From assembly GCF_030718205.1 (NCBI RefSeq), contig NZ_JAUZQF010000011.1:310001-374000 (forward strand): DNA of 64,000 nt, written 5' to 3'. The position numbers and the translations under genes were made by a program. This document shows, one piece after another, positions 8,346 to 16,398 of the stretch. The notes below the pieces were generated by a model, which worked only from the letters and a program-made list of their open reading frames with translations, had not been told where the DNA came from and did not search any database. The stretch comes from Nonomuraea turcica. GTDB lineage: Bacteria > Actinomycetota > Actinomycetes > Streptosporangiales > Streptosporangiaceae. Every line of letters begins with the position of its first letter. The first letter of the stretch is position 1.

Positions 8346-9608
8346 GTGCTGGGTTATGGACGCGATCTCGGCCTGCTCCGGGATCGCCGGTTCACGCTGC
8401 TCCTGACCGCCAGGACGATCTCCGTCCTGGGCAGCGCGTTCGCACCCGTGGCCCTGGCGTTCGGCATCCTGAACCTGCCCGGCGCGGACGCCACGACCCT
8501 GTCGATCGTGCTCACCGCCGAGTCGCTCCCCATGATCGTGTTCATGCTGGTGGGCGGCGTGATCGCGGACCGGCTGCCGCGGCAGCGGGTCATGATGACG
8601 GGCGAGTTCATGATGGCGGCGGCGTTCTTCGCGCTGGGGGCCATGCTGCTGGTCGGCTGGACCCCGCTGCCGGCGCTGGTCACGGCGGCGGCGCTGGGCG
8701 GGACGGCCACGGCGGTCACGTTCCCCGCGCTGACCGGGATCATCCCCGAGGTGGTGCCGAAGGACCGGCTGCAGACCGGCAACGCGCTGCTCGGCCTGGG
8801 CCAGAACGCCGCCCGGGTGGCCGGGACGGTGCTGGGCGGCGGCACGGTGGTGTTCTTCGGCGGTGGCTGGGCGCTGACGGCCAGCGGCGCCATGTTCGCG
8901 GTGGCAGGCGTGCTGATCGCGCTGCTGCGGCTGGAGCCCGGCGCGCGACCCGCGGGTGAGCGGCACTCGGTGCTGGCGGACCTGCGCGACGGGTGGCGGG
9001 AGTTCCGCTCGCGGCAGTGGATCTGGGTGGTGGTCGCGCAGTTCTCGCTGCTGGTCATGGCCATCCAGGCCGGGCACGGGGTGCTCGGGCCGTTGTGGGC
9101 CAAGGAGAGCATGGGCGGCCCGGCGGTCTGGACGGCGTTCCTCGCGGGCGAGGCCATCGGCATGATCGCCGGCGTGCTGGTGTCGATCCGGCTGCGGCCG
9201 AGCCGGCCGATCCTGGTGGCGGTGCTGCTCTGCCTGCCGACCGCGCTGCCCTACGTGCTGCTCGGGGTCGACGCGCCGATCTGGGCGATCGTGGCCGGGG
9301 CCTTCGTGCTCGGAGTCTGCTTCGACGTGTTCGGCGTGTTGTGGCAGACCACGATGCAGCGGGAGGTCCCGGCCGAGTCGCTGTCGCGGGTCAGCTCGTA
9401 CGACATGCTCGGGTCGCTGATGTTCGGGCCGATCGGGCTGATGCTGGCCGGACCGGCGGCCGAGGTGTTCGGCACGGAGGAGTCGCTGCTCGGCTGCGCC
9501 GTCCTCATCGTGGTCAGCACACTGGGCGCGCTGCTGGCGCCGGGGGTGCGCAACCTGCGCGCCGGAGCCCGCCCGCGGCTCGAGCCGGTTCAGTCGGACC
9601 CGAAGTAG
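8346..9608 (+). CDS. MFS transporter
   Basis: The 420-residue protein is a 12-helix major facilitator of the macrolide-efflux/enterobactin-exporter type. It starts 'LLRDRRFTLLLTARTISVLG', and the motif A loop between helices 2 and 3 reads 'GGVIADRLPRQRVMM'. It should act as a proton-coupled drug or metabolite exporter in the cytoplasmic membrane. The start is GTG 8346 with a weak GGGGG ribosome-binding site about nine bases upstream. The gene diverges from the MMPL transporter across about 210 bp and converges on a small membrane protein with a 19-bp overlap. Confidence 0.93.
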   Translation: MLGYGRDLGLLRDRRFTLLLTARTISVLGSAFAPVALAFGILNLPGADATTLSIVLTAESLPMIVFMLVGGVIADRLPRQRVMMTGEFMMAAAFFALGAMLLVGWTPLPALVTAAALGGTATAVTFPALTGIIPEVVPKDRLQTGNALLGLGQNAARVAGTVLGGGTVVFFGGGWALTASGAMFAVAGVLIALLRLEPGARPAGERHSVLADLRDGWREFRSRQWIWVVVAQFSLLVMAIQAGHGVLGPLWAKESMGGPAVWTAFLAGEAIGMIAGVLVSIRLRPSRPILVAVLLCLPTALPYVLLGVDAPIWAIVAGAFVLGVCFDVFGVLWQTTMQREVPAESLSRVSSYDMLGSLMFGPIGLMLAGPAAEVFGTEESLLGCAVLIVVSTLGALLAPGVRNLRAGARPRLEPVQSDPK

Positions 9609-10069
9609 GCGTTGGCCCGGGGCTGGAACATCAGCGCCATCGCCCCGAGCACGGCCGCCACATGCAGAATCCGGCTGGCCGCGAAGGCCCAGCCCGCGGC
9701 GTCCAGGCCGGCCGCGGCCTCGGCGATCGACCCGCCCTCCAGCAGCCACCGGGCGGGCTCGATCACCAGCGACAACGTGCCGAACACGCCCAGCGTGCCG
9801 GCGAGCGTCCACCGCGCCCAGTTCTGGCCGCGCCGCAGCCGCAGCGCCAGGACGATCGCGCCGGCGAAGACCGCCAGCCGGAATCCGACGCCCGGCAGCA
9901 GCTCGGCCACGGCGGACGTGCCTTCGAGCAGCTCTCTAGTGACCATCAGGGCGGCCTCGAACGCGCCGAGCGCGACCGCCGACAACCAGAGGATGGCGGC
10001 CGCGTGCACGACGGGCGGTGGTCCGGCCGGCGTGGGGTCGTTTCTGCGCAGGCCGGTGACAGTGCTCAT
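9590..10069 (-). CDS. Small integral membrane protein, unknown function
   Basis: The 159-residue protein has about four hydrophobic segments ('AAAILWLSAVALGAFEAALMV', 'LLPGVGFRLAVFAGAIVLAL', 'WTLAGTLGVFGTLSLVIEPA', 'WAFAASRILHVAAVLGAMA'). This is a small four-helix protein of a type common in actinomycetes with no defined role. ATG 10069 is chosen because GGAGGT lies eight bases upstream; a longer frame to 10129 has no such site. It converges with the MFS gene and lies downstream of the Ig-like protein gene on the same strand. Confidence 0.75.
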   Translation of the reverse strand: MSTVTGLRRNDPTPAGPPPVVHAAAILWLSAVALGAFEAALMVTRELLEGTSAVAELLPGVGFRLAVFAGAIVLALRLRRGQNWARWTLAGTLGVFGTLSLVIEPARWLLEGGSIAEAAAGLDAAGWAFAASRILHVAAVLGAMALMFQPRANAYFGSD

Positions 10070-10180
10070 GACGGATACCTCCATGGGTGCGGGGGCGTGC
10101 TCCTCGAAGTCTCCGCCGCGGGGCCGCACCGGTCATGCCCGCCGTCCCCCCAGTTCAGGTGGGGTGCGCCCTACCCGGCA

Positions 10181-10819
10181 TCAGACGATGATCAGCCGTA
10201 CGACGACGCCCGCGCAGTTGCCCGCCACGCAGATCCGCACCGGGATCTCGGAGATGCCCGGCGTGGCGGGCACGCCACCCACGTGGCCGTCAGGACCGAT
10301 GCTCACGCCCCTGGGCAACCTGGCGTGGTCGTTCACGGAGAAGGTGGGCAGAACGCCGGGCGGACCGCCGCTGATGCCGATCTCGCCGTCCAGCGGGACG
10401 CCGACCTTGCCGGGGAAGGTCAGCTGGCGCGGCACCCACGGCACGTTGCGGAGCACCACGAGGGTGACCTCCTGCTCCCGGCACGTCTGGCCGGCGCACA
10501 GCTGGACGGGGACGACGTACGTGCCGGAGCGCCGCGGCGTGCCGAACAGCCGGCCGCCCTGGTCGAGCTGAACCCCGACGGCGAGGTATTTCGCGCGGAA
10601 CGCCAGGCCCTTGGCCGTGGGCAGCAGCCGGCTGGTGACCTCGATGCCCTCGGTGACGTAAATGGTGTCCTCGACCAGATGGCGTTCCGGTGGATCCGTG
10701 GGGGTCTGCTGGGATATGAGCGCCATGGTGTTGATCGACATGGTGGAGATCGACGGCACCGCGGCGGTCAGCACGCACACGGCCATGCCGGCGAGCACGA
10801 ACACCCACCTTTGCCGCAT
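10181..10819 (-). CDS. Membrane-anchored or secreted protein with Ig-like (He_PIG-type) repeats
   Basis: The 212-residue protein has an N-terminal signal anchor ('VFVLAGMAVCVLTAAVPSI', about residues 6-24) and no other membrane segment. The exported part looks like two beta-sandwich repeats. The second ends in 'GVSIGPDGHVGGVPATPG', the pattern of putative Ig (He_PIG) domains, and the first has 'GGRLFGTPRRSGTYVVPV'. Paired cysteines ('CAGQTC', 'CVAGNC') could form disulfides. No catalytic motif is visible; an adhesive or structural cell-surface role is inferred. Start is ATG 10819. It diverges from the IclR gene across 71 bp. Confidence 0.7.
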   Translation of the reverse strand: MRQRWVFVLAGMAVCVLTAAVPSISTMSINTMALISQQTPTDPPERHLVEDTIYVTEGIEVTSRLLPTAKGLAFRAKYLAVGVQLDQGGRLFGTPRRSGTYVVPVQLCAGQTCREQEVTLVVLRNVPWVPRQLTFPGKVGVPLDGEIGISGGPPGVLPTFSVNDHARLPRGVSIGPDGHVGGVPATPGISEIPVRICVAGNCAGVVVRLIIV

Positions 10820-10890
10820 CGTTACCCCCTGGCTGTGCCTATCCCCCTACGTACCCCCCGGACTGCGCAGCGTCACAGATAATCAGTCGC

Positions 10891-11520
10891 ATGGCCGCTG
10901 AATCCGCTCAGACCCTCGAGCGCGGGCTCCGCCTGCTCAGACTGCTTGCCGACGGCAAGGGCGGGCGTACGCCGACCGAGTTGAGCGGCGAGTTGTCACT
11001 GAGCCGTCCTGTGGTCTACCGGCTGCTGACGACGCTGATGAACGAGGGGTTCGTGCGCCGGGACGCCGAGGGACGGGTGCATCTCGGGTTCGGGGTGCTC
11101 GTGCTGGCCCAGGCCGTGCAGCCGCTGCTGCGGGCGGCCGCGCTGCCGACGTTGCGGCGGCTGGCCGAGGAGGTGGGCGCGACCGCGCACCTGACCGTGG
11201 CCGAGGGCGACGACGGGCTCGCCGTCGCGGTGGTCGAGCCTTCCTGGACCGATATGCACGTGGCCTACCGGGAGGGCGCGCGCCATCCGCTCGCGAAAGG
11301 CGCGGCGGGCCAGGCGATCCTGGCGCTGCGTGAGGGGCGCGACGACTACTTCGTCACGGAAGGGCAGTTGCAGGAGGGTGCGCGGGGCCTTGCCGCCCCG
11401 GTGACTGGCTTGCCGTGGCTTGAGGCCTCTGTGGGGGTGGTGACGTTCGGACCGCTGGAGGAGTCGACCGGCCCGCGGGTGGTGGCGGCCGCCGCCGAGC
11501 TGTCCGCGGCACTGGGTTGA
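10891..11520 (+). CDS. IclR-family transcriptional regulator, short form
   Basis: The 209-residue protein has an IclR winged helix at residues 8-65 ('TPTELSGELSLSRPVVYRLL', 'RRDAEGRVHLG') and a shortened effector domain with the conserved 'HPLAKGAAGQAILAL' block. Usual IclR proteins are about 250 residues, so the effector domain has lost some elements. It lies directly upstream of the homogentisate operon on the same strand, and IclR proteins commonly control aromatic catabolism. A palindrome between the two genes is a candidate operator. It is a likely pathway regulator, possibly sensing homogentisate, by inference. Confidence 0.88.
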   Translation: MAAESAQTLERGLRLLRLLADGKGGRTPTELSGELSLSRPVVYRLLTTLMNEGFVRRDAEGRVHLGFGVLVLAQAVQPLLRAAALPTLRRLAEEVGATAHLTVAEGDDGLAVAVVEPSWTDMHVAYREGARHPLAKGAAGQAILALREGRDDYFVTEGQLQEGARGLAAPVTGLPWLEASVGVVTFGPLEESTGPRVVAAAAELSAALG

Positions 11521-11568
11521 CATCTCCCTACCCATGGCGGACGGTAGTCACATATAGAGGACACCTTC

Positions 11569-11583
11569 GTCCGATAAGCGGAC
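11569..11583. promoter_or_regulatory. Palindrome, candidate IclR operator for the homogentisate operon
   Basis: GTCCG-ATAAG-CGGAC is a perfect 5-5-5 inverted repeat. It lies in the 80-bp gap between the IclR gene and hmgA, 18 bp before the hmgA start and just upstream of its ribosome-binding site. The position fits a repressor site that covers transcription or translation initiation. Assignment to the IclR product is inferred from adjacency. Confidence 0.45.
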
Positions 11584-11600
11584 AGGCAAGGGAGGGGCCG

Positions 11601-12770
11601 ATGCCGTACTACCGCGTCGTTGGGGAGGTGCCGCGTAAGCGGCACGTGCAGTTCAGGCGGCCGGACGGCGGACTCTACGCCGAGGAGCTGATGGGCGAGG
11701 AGGGCTTCTCGTCCGACTCCTCGCTGCTCTACCACCGCTACCTGCCGACCGCGATCGTCAAGGCGGAGGCGGCCGAACCCGGCACGGAAACGCGACTCGA
11801 GCCCAATCTGCCGCTCTCGCCACGTCATTTCCGCACCCAGGAGCTTTCCAGCGCCGGCGACCTGGTGACGGGCCGCATGCTGCTGGCGGGCAACGGCGAC
11901 GTCCGATTGTCGTACGCCACCAGCGACCGGCCGAGCGAGCTCTACCGCAACTCGATGGGCGACGAATGCGTGTACGTCCAGCGGGGTGAGGTGACTTTCG
12001 AGTCCACCTACGGCGTGATCGAGGCCGGGGAGGGCGACTACATCGTCATCCCGACCGGGACGATTCACCGGTGGGTGCCGAGGGGCCCGGTCAACGTGCT
12101 GGCCATCGAGGCGTCCGGGCACATCAGGCCGCCCAAGCGATACCTGTCGCAGTACGGGCAGTTCCTGGAGCACGCGCCATACTGCGAGCGCGACCTGCGC
12201 GCACCCGTCGCGCCGCTCCTCGTGGACGGCGAGGAGGTGCCGGTGCTGGTGCGCACGCGCGGCGGGCTGACCAGGCTCGTCTACCGGAATCACCCGTTCG
12301 ACGTGGTGGGCTGGGACGGCTACCTCTATCCGTTCGCGTTCAACATCAACGACTTCGAGCCGATCGTGAAGAAGACGCACGCGCCGCCGCCGGTGCACCA
12401 GACGTTCGAGGGGCCCGGGTTCGTGGTGTGCTCGTTCTGCCCGCGGCCGCTCGACTACCACCCCGAGGCCATCCCGATCCCGTACAACCACCACAACGTG
12501 GACTCCGACGAGTTCATGTTCTACGTGGGCGGCGACTACTCCGCCCGCGCGGGCTCGGGCATCGACGTCGGGTCGATCTCGCTGCATCCGGCCGGGTTCA
12601 CGCACGGGCCGCAGCCGGGCGCGGTGGAGGCGGTGATCGACGCGGTCGCCCGGGGTGTCACGACCACGAGCGAGATGGCGGTGATGGTGGACACCTTCCG
12701 CCCGCTCGACCTCGGCCAGGGCGCGCTGTCCTGCGAAGATCCCGGCTACGCGTGGACATGGGCACGATGA
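11601..12770 (+). CDS. hmgA: Homogentisate 1,2-dioxygenase
   Basis: The 389-residue protein is the ring-opening dioxygenase of tyrosine/phenylalanine catabolism, which converts homogentisate to maleylacetoacetate with an active-site ferrous iron. The N-terminal half is a cupin ('GDECVYVQRGEVTFES', 'GDYIVIPTGTIHRWVP'). The metal site is visible as 'HHNVDSDEFMFY' (His and Glu ligands) and 'HPAGFTHGP' (His). It is shorter than the 440-residue animal and proteobacterial enzymes, as in other actinobacteria. The start is ATG 11601 behind GGAGGGG. Its TGA overlaps the next start (ATGA). It is the first gene of a three-gene operon. Confidence 0.93.
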   Translation: MPYYRVVGEVPRKRHVQFRRPDGGLYAEELMGEEGFSSDSSLLYHRYLPTAIVKAEAAEPGTETRLEPNLPLSPRHFRTQELSSAGDLVTGRMLLAGNGDVRLSYATSDRPSELYRNSMGDECVYVQRGEVTFESTYGVIEAGEGDYIVIPTGTIHRWVPRGPVNVLAIEASGHIRPPKRYLSQYGQFLEHAPYCERDLRAPVAPLLVDGEEVPVLVRTRGGLTRLVYRNHPFDVVGWDGYLYPFAFNINDFEPIVKKTHAPPPVHQTFEGPGFVVCSFCPRPLDYHPEAIPIPYNHHNVDSDEFMFYVGGDYSARAGSGIDVGSISLHPAGFTHGPQPGAVEAVIDAVARGVTTTSEMAVMVDTFRPLDLGQGALSCEDPGYAWTWAR

Positions 12771-13534
12771 TTCTCTACACGGCATTGGTGGACGACGCGG
12801 GCCTGTTCCCGCCGACGTCCCTGCACATGGACGAGGCGCTCGCCCGCCACCGGCGGGATCAGGAGCGCGGCAACCCGGTGCTCACGCACCGCTTCCTGTG
12901 CCCGGCCAGCCGGCTGGACCGGCTCCGCGGCAAGGACTACAAGCCGCGGCGGATCGGGCTGATCGTGGACACGCCCGAGGTGCCCGCCTTCGACGACCTG
13001 CCGGTGGACATCGTCGAGATGCCGCTGCCCGGCGACACGTCGGTCGCGGCGCTGGCCGACCGGCTCGGGCTGCCCGAAGGGGTGCGGCTCTTCGCCGAGG
13101 TCACCCCGGGCAAGCTGGCCATCACCGTGCCCGACGGCACGGGGCTGAAGGTGCGCTGCGGCGGCCAGGTGGCCGACGCCTTCCCGGCGGTGGAGCAGCT
13201 CGCGATGTTCATCAGGTTCTGCGTGGACCACGACGTGCCGTTCAAGGCCACGGCCGGGCTGCACCACGCCGTACGCCACTTCGACCCGTCGCTCGGCGTG
13301 GATCGGCACGGGTTCCTCAACCTGACGCTGGCGGTGTGCGAGGCCGTCGAAGGGCGCGATCCGGCGCCCGTGCTGCGCGCCACCGACGTGGGGCATCTCG
13401 TACGGCTGGCGCAGGACGTACCAGAAGAGACCGCGAAGCGGGCGCGGCGGCTGCTGGTGAGCTACGGCTCGTGCAGCACCAGCACGCCCCTCGAAGATCT
13501 GCGCGCACTTGGACTGATCGAGGAGGATGCGTGA
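12767..13534 (+). CDS. Unknown protein of the homogentisate operon
   Basis: The 255-residue soluble protein sits between hmgA and the fumarylacetoacetase gene and overlaps both by four bases (ATGA, GTGA), so the three are translated together. I do not recognise the family. Conspicuous segments are 'VDDAGLFPPTSLHMDEA' near the N-terminus, 'CVDHDVPFKATAGLHHAVRH' at about residues 150-169, and 'HGFLNLTLAVCEAV'. Alternating beta/alpha stretches suggest a barrel-like enzyme. The operon lacks a recognisable GST-type maleylacetoacetate isomerase, the step needed between its neighbours, so this protein is a candidate for that role; this is inference only. An in-frame ATG at 12758 is an alternative start. 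Confidence 0.8.
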   Translation: MILYTALVDDAGLFPPTSLHMDEALARHRRDQERGNPVLTHRFLCPASRLDRLRGKDYKPRRIGLIVDTPEVPAFDDLPVDIVEMPLPGDTSVAALADRLGLPEGVRLFAEVTPGKLAITVPDGTGLKVRCGGQVADAFPAVEQLAMFIRFCVDHDVPFKATAGLHHAVRHFDPSLGVDRHGFLNLTLAVCEAVEGRDPAPVLRATDVGHLVRLAQDVPEETAKRARRLLVSYGSCSTSTPLEDLRALGLIEEDA

Positions 13535-14634
13535 GTTGGGGCGTCGACAATCTGCCTTTCGGGGTCTTCTCCTCGCCTGGAGAGTCGCCCCGGGTGGGGG
13601 TGCGGTACGGCGACCGGGTGCTCGACCTGACCGCCGCGCTGCATGACGAGGTGTTCGCCGCCCCGTCGCTCAATCCGTTCCTGGCCAGGGGTCGCGCGGC
13701 CTGGCACGACACCCGGACGCTGATCGGGAACAAGCTCACCGGCGACCTGGCGGTGACCGAGCCGCACCTGATCCCGCTGGAGCAGGTGCGGCTGCACATG
13801 CCGTTCGAGGTGGCCGACTACGTCGACTTCTACTGCTCGATCGACCACGCGAGCAACGTCGGCAGGATCTTCCGTCCCGACACCGAGCCGCTGCTGCCGA
13901 ACTGGCGGCACCTGCCCATCGGATACCACGGCAGGTCGGGCACGGTCGTGGTGTCCGGCACGCCGGTCAAGCGGCCGCAGGGGCAGCTCGGGCCGGGCAG
14001 GTTCGGGCCGTGCGAGAAGCTCGACTTCGAGGCGGAGCTGGGGTTCGTGGTCGGCGTACCCACAGAGCTCGGCACGCCTGCCGGAGCATTCGAGGACCAT
14101 GTGTTCGGGGTGACGCTGGTCAACGACTGGAGCGCGCGGGACGTGCAGGCGTGGGAATACCGGCCGCTCGGGCCGTTCCTGGCCAAGTCGTTCGCCACGT
14201 CGATCTCGCCATGGGTCACCCCGCTGGAGGCGCTGCCCAGGATCCCCGGGCGGCCGCAGGATCCCGAGCCGGCCGCGTACCTGCGCAGGCAGGGCGACTG
14301 GGGGCTGGACATCTCCGTCGAGGTCCTGCTCAACGGGGAGGTCGTGTCGCGACCGCCGTACGCGAGCATGTATTGGACACCCGACCAGATGCTCGCCCAC
14401 ATGACCGTGAACGGGGCCTCGTTGCGCACCGGCGACCTGTTCGCCAGCGGCACGATCTCGGGCCCCGAGCGTGGCGATCGCGGCTCGCTCATCGAGCTGA
14501 CCTGGAACGGGACCGATCCGATCAAGCTGGCGAGCGGCGAAGTCCGCGCGTTCCTGCAGGATGGCGACACGGTGACCATCCGGGCCACGGCCGGCGACCT
14601 GACATTGGGGGAGGTTTCGGGAACTGTCGTATAG
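13531..14634 (+). CDS. fahA: Fumarylacetoacetase
   Basis: The 367-residue enzyme hydrolyses fumarylacetoacetate to fumarate and acetoacetate, the last step of homogentisate breakdown. The N-terminal domain is followed by the FAH catalytic fold: 'VDFYCSIDHASNVGRIF', 'PIGYHGRSGTVVVSG', the metal-binding 'DFEAELGFVVG', 'LVNDWSARDVQAWEY' and 'GTISGPERGDRGSLIEL'. Length is somewhat shorter than the eukaryotic enzyme (about 420). The start is GTG 13531 behind GAGGAGG, overlapping the previous stop. A GC-rich hairpin about 40 bp after the stop may end the operon. Confidence 0.94.
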   Translation: MSWGVDNLPFGVFSSPGESPRVGVRYGDRVLDLTAALHDEVFAAPSLNPFLARGRAAWHDTRTLIGNKLTGDLAVTEPHLIPLEQVRLHMPFEVADYVDFYCSIDHASNVGRIFRPDTEPLLPNWRHLPIGYHGRSGTVVVSGTPVKRPQGQLGPGRFGPCEKLDFEAELGFVVGVPTELGTPAGAFEDHVFGVTLVNDWSARDVQAWEYRPLGPFLAKSFATSISPWVTPLEALPRIPGRPQDPEPAAYLRRQGDWGLDISVEVLLNGEVVSRPPYASMYWTPDQMLAHMTVNGASLRTGDLFASGTISGPERGDRGSLIELTWNGTDPIKLASGEVRAFLQDGDTVTIRATAGDLTLGEVSGTVV

Positions 14635-14674
14635 GTGACTCAGCGTGCTTGCTCGCGGACTGAACGCTACTCTT

Positions 14675-14692
14675 GGAGCGCTTCCCCGCTCC
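14675..14692 (+). terminator. Possible terminator after the homogentisate operon
   Basis: GGAGCG-CTTCCC-CGCTCC forms a 6-bp stem with a 6-nt loop, 40 bp downstream of fahA and 22 bp before the next start. There is no U-run. It could instead be a leader hairpin of the L,D-transpeptidase gene. Confidence 0.35.
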
Positions 14693-14714
14693 ATCAGAAA
14701 GCAGGATTCACCCC

Positions 14715-15893
14715 ATGCGGCGTGCCGGAGCTCGCGCGATGATGTGTGTCGCCTTCCTCCTGATCTGCGGCTGCAGTCCCGTGACGGCGGAGGCGCCGGC
14801 CACGGCGCCGGTCGTGCACATCTCACCGGCGCTTGACAGCAAGCGGGCGCGGCCCGATCGCGGCCTGCTGATCAGCGCGTCCGGTGGCACGCTCAGCAAC
14901 GTCCAGGTCTATGAGGGCGGGGAGCCCGTGCCGGGCAGGCTCGACGGTTCCCGCACGACCTGGCGCTCCGACTGGACGCTCAAGCCCGCGGCCGAATACA
15001 CGGTGACCGCCACGGCCGCGGGCCCGCGCGGCCCCGCCACGGTGGCGGTGGGCCGCATCCACACCCGCCCGGCCGAGCGCACCTTCGGGATCGTCGCCAC
15101 CACGCCCCTGCCTGGCGAGATCGTCGGCACCGGCATGCCGATCATCATCGACTTCGACACGCCCGTGACGGACAAGGCGGCCGTCGAGCGGGCGCTGGAG
15201 GTCAAGAGCGAACAGCCGGTCGAAGGCGCCTGGCGGTGGACCAGCGACACTCAGGTGATCTACCGCACCCGCCGCTTCTGGGACCCCAGGCAGCGGGTCA
15301 CCGTCACCGCCCACCTGGCAGGCCTGCGCCTGCCCGGCGGCGTCTACGGCGCCACCGACTCCACCTTCGCCTTCACCGTCGCCCGCGAGCAGGCCAGCGT
15401 GATCGACACCAGGACGCACCAGATGGTCGTCGAGCGCGACGGCGCGCCCGCGCAGCACATGGCCATCAGCGCCGGCGTGGCGACCACGCCCGAATACACC
15501 ACGACCAGCGGCGTGCACCTGACCATGGACAAAGACAGCCCGGTCCGCATGGTCTCCCCCGGCCGGCGAAAAGGCGAGCCCGGTTTTTACGATCTGATGA
15601 TCGACCACGCCGTGCGCATTTCCAACAGCGGCGAATACGTGCACGCCAAGGACAATGTGTGGGCCCAGGGCCGGGAAAACGTCAGCCACGGCTGCATCAA
15701 TGCGCGGCCCGACCAGGCCGCCTGGTTCTACGCCACCTCCCTGCGCGGCGATCCGGTCACGATCACCGGCACCGACCGCGAGCTCGAATGGAACAACGGA
15801 TGGGGTTTCTGGCAACTCCCGTGGGAGAAATGGATACAAGGCAGCGCGCTGCATGCCACTGATGACGCAGGTGGATGGGTGCCGCAGCACTGA
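14715..15893 (+). CDS. L,D-transpeptidase lipoprotein (YkuD domain with Ig-like domains)
   Basis: The 392-residue lipoprotein has a signal peptide with lipobox 'LICGC', which places it on the outer face of the membrane. Two Ig-like domains (about residues 40-250) precede a YkuD catalytic domain with 'SHGCINARP', where the nucleophilic Cys is near residue 327 and the upstream His lies in the 'IDHAVRISNSGEYVHAK' region. The architecture matches mycobacterial LdtMt2-type enzymes that make 3-3 crosslinks in peptidoglycan. A C-terminal tail rich in Trp ('WNNGWGFWQLPWEKW') is also typical of that group. ATG 14715 is chosen because it places the lipobox correctly; a frame from 14673 exists. Confidence 0.92.
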   Translation: MRRAGARAMMCVAFLLICGCSPVTAEAPATAPVVHISPALDSKRARPDRGLLISASGGTLSNVQVYEGGEPVPGRLDGSRTTWRSDWTLKPAAEYTVTATAAGPRGPATVAVGRIHTRPAERTFGIVATTPLPGEIVGTGMPIIIDFDTPVTDKAAVERALEVKSEQPVEGAWRWTSDTQVIYRTRRFWDPRQRVTVTAHLAGLRLPGGVYGATDSTFAFTVAREQASVIDTRTHQMVVERDGAPAQHMAISAGVATTPEYTTTSGVHLTMDKDSPVRMVSPGRRKGEPGFYDLMIDHAVRISNSGEYVHAKDNVWAQGRENVSHGCINARPDQAAWFYATSLRGDPVTITGTDRELEWNNGWGFWQLPWEKWIQGSALHATDDAGGWVPQH

Positions 15894-15963
15894 AACCAGG
15901 ATTACGGTAGAGGAGGGGAACCACCCACGCACTCAGGCCCGTTGTCCCAAGAGGAGGGCCGAC

Positions 15964-16395
15964 ATGGATGAATGGATCATCTGGGTAATCCTCGCGGTCG
16001 TGCTCGGCGTGGCCGAGTTGTTCACCTTCACGGCCGCGCTGGGACTCCTCGGCGCCGCGGCTCTCCTCACCGCCGCGACCGCCGCCATCGGATTGCCCGT
16101 GCCCCTGCAGTTACTGTTCTTCGCGGCCTCATCAGCAGCCGGTCTGATCGTGATCAGGCCGCTGGCGATGCGTCATATCAGGCAGCCTCAGCTGCAGCGG
16201 TTCGGCGTCGAAGCACTCGTCGGCAAACCCGCCTACGTGGTGTCGGAGGTAACCGGCCGCGACGGGCGGGTACGCGTCGGGGGCGAGGAATGGTCGGCGC
16301 GCGCCTACGACGAAACCCTGGTGATTCCCGCGGGGGCGACCGTCGACATCATTGAGATCGAGGGCGCGACAGCCCTCGTATATCCCCGGGAGTGA
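15964..16395 (+). CDS. NfeD-family membrane protein
   Basis: The 143-residue protein has two or three N-terminal membrane helices ('WIIWVILAVVLGVAELFTF', 'LGLLGAAALLTAATAAIGL', 'LQLLFFAASSAAGLIVI') and a C-terminal OB-fold ('ALVGKPAYVV', 'GRVRVGGEEWSARA', 'GATVDIIEIEGATALV'). This is the short NfeD form (NfeD1b) usually encoded with an SPFH protein, as here, where the two genes are 3 bp apart. The pair is thought to organise membrane microdomains or quality control. Start ATG 15964 follows AAGAGGAGGG. Confidence 0.92.
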   Translation: MDEWIIWVILAVVLGVAELFTFTAALGLLGAAALLTAATAAIGLPVPLQLLFFAASSAAGLIVIRPLAMRHIRQPQLQRFGVEALVGKPAYVVSEVTGRDGRVRVGGEEWSARAYDETLVIPAGATVDIIEIEGATALVYPRE

Positions 16396-16398
16396 GCC

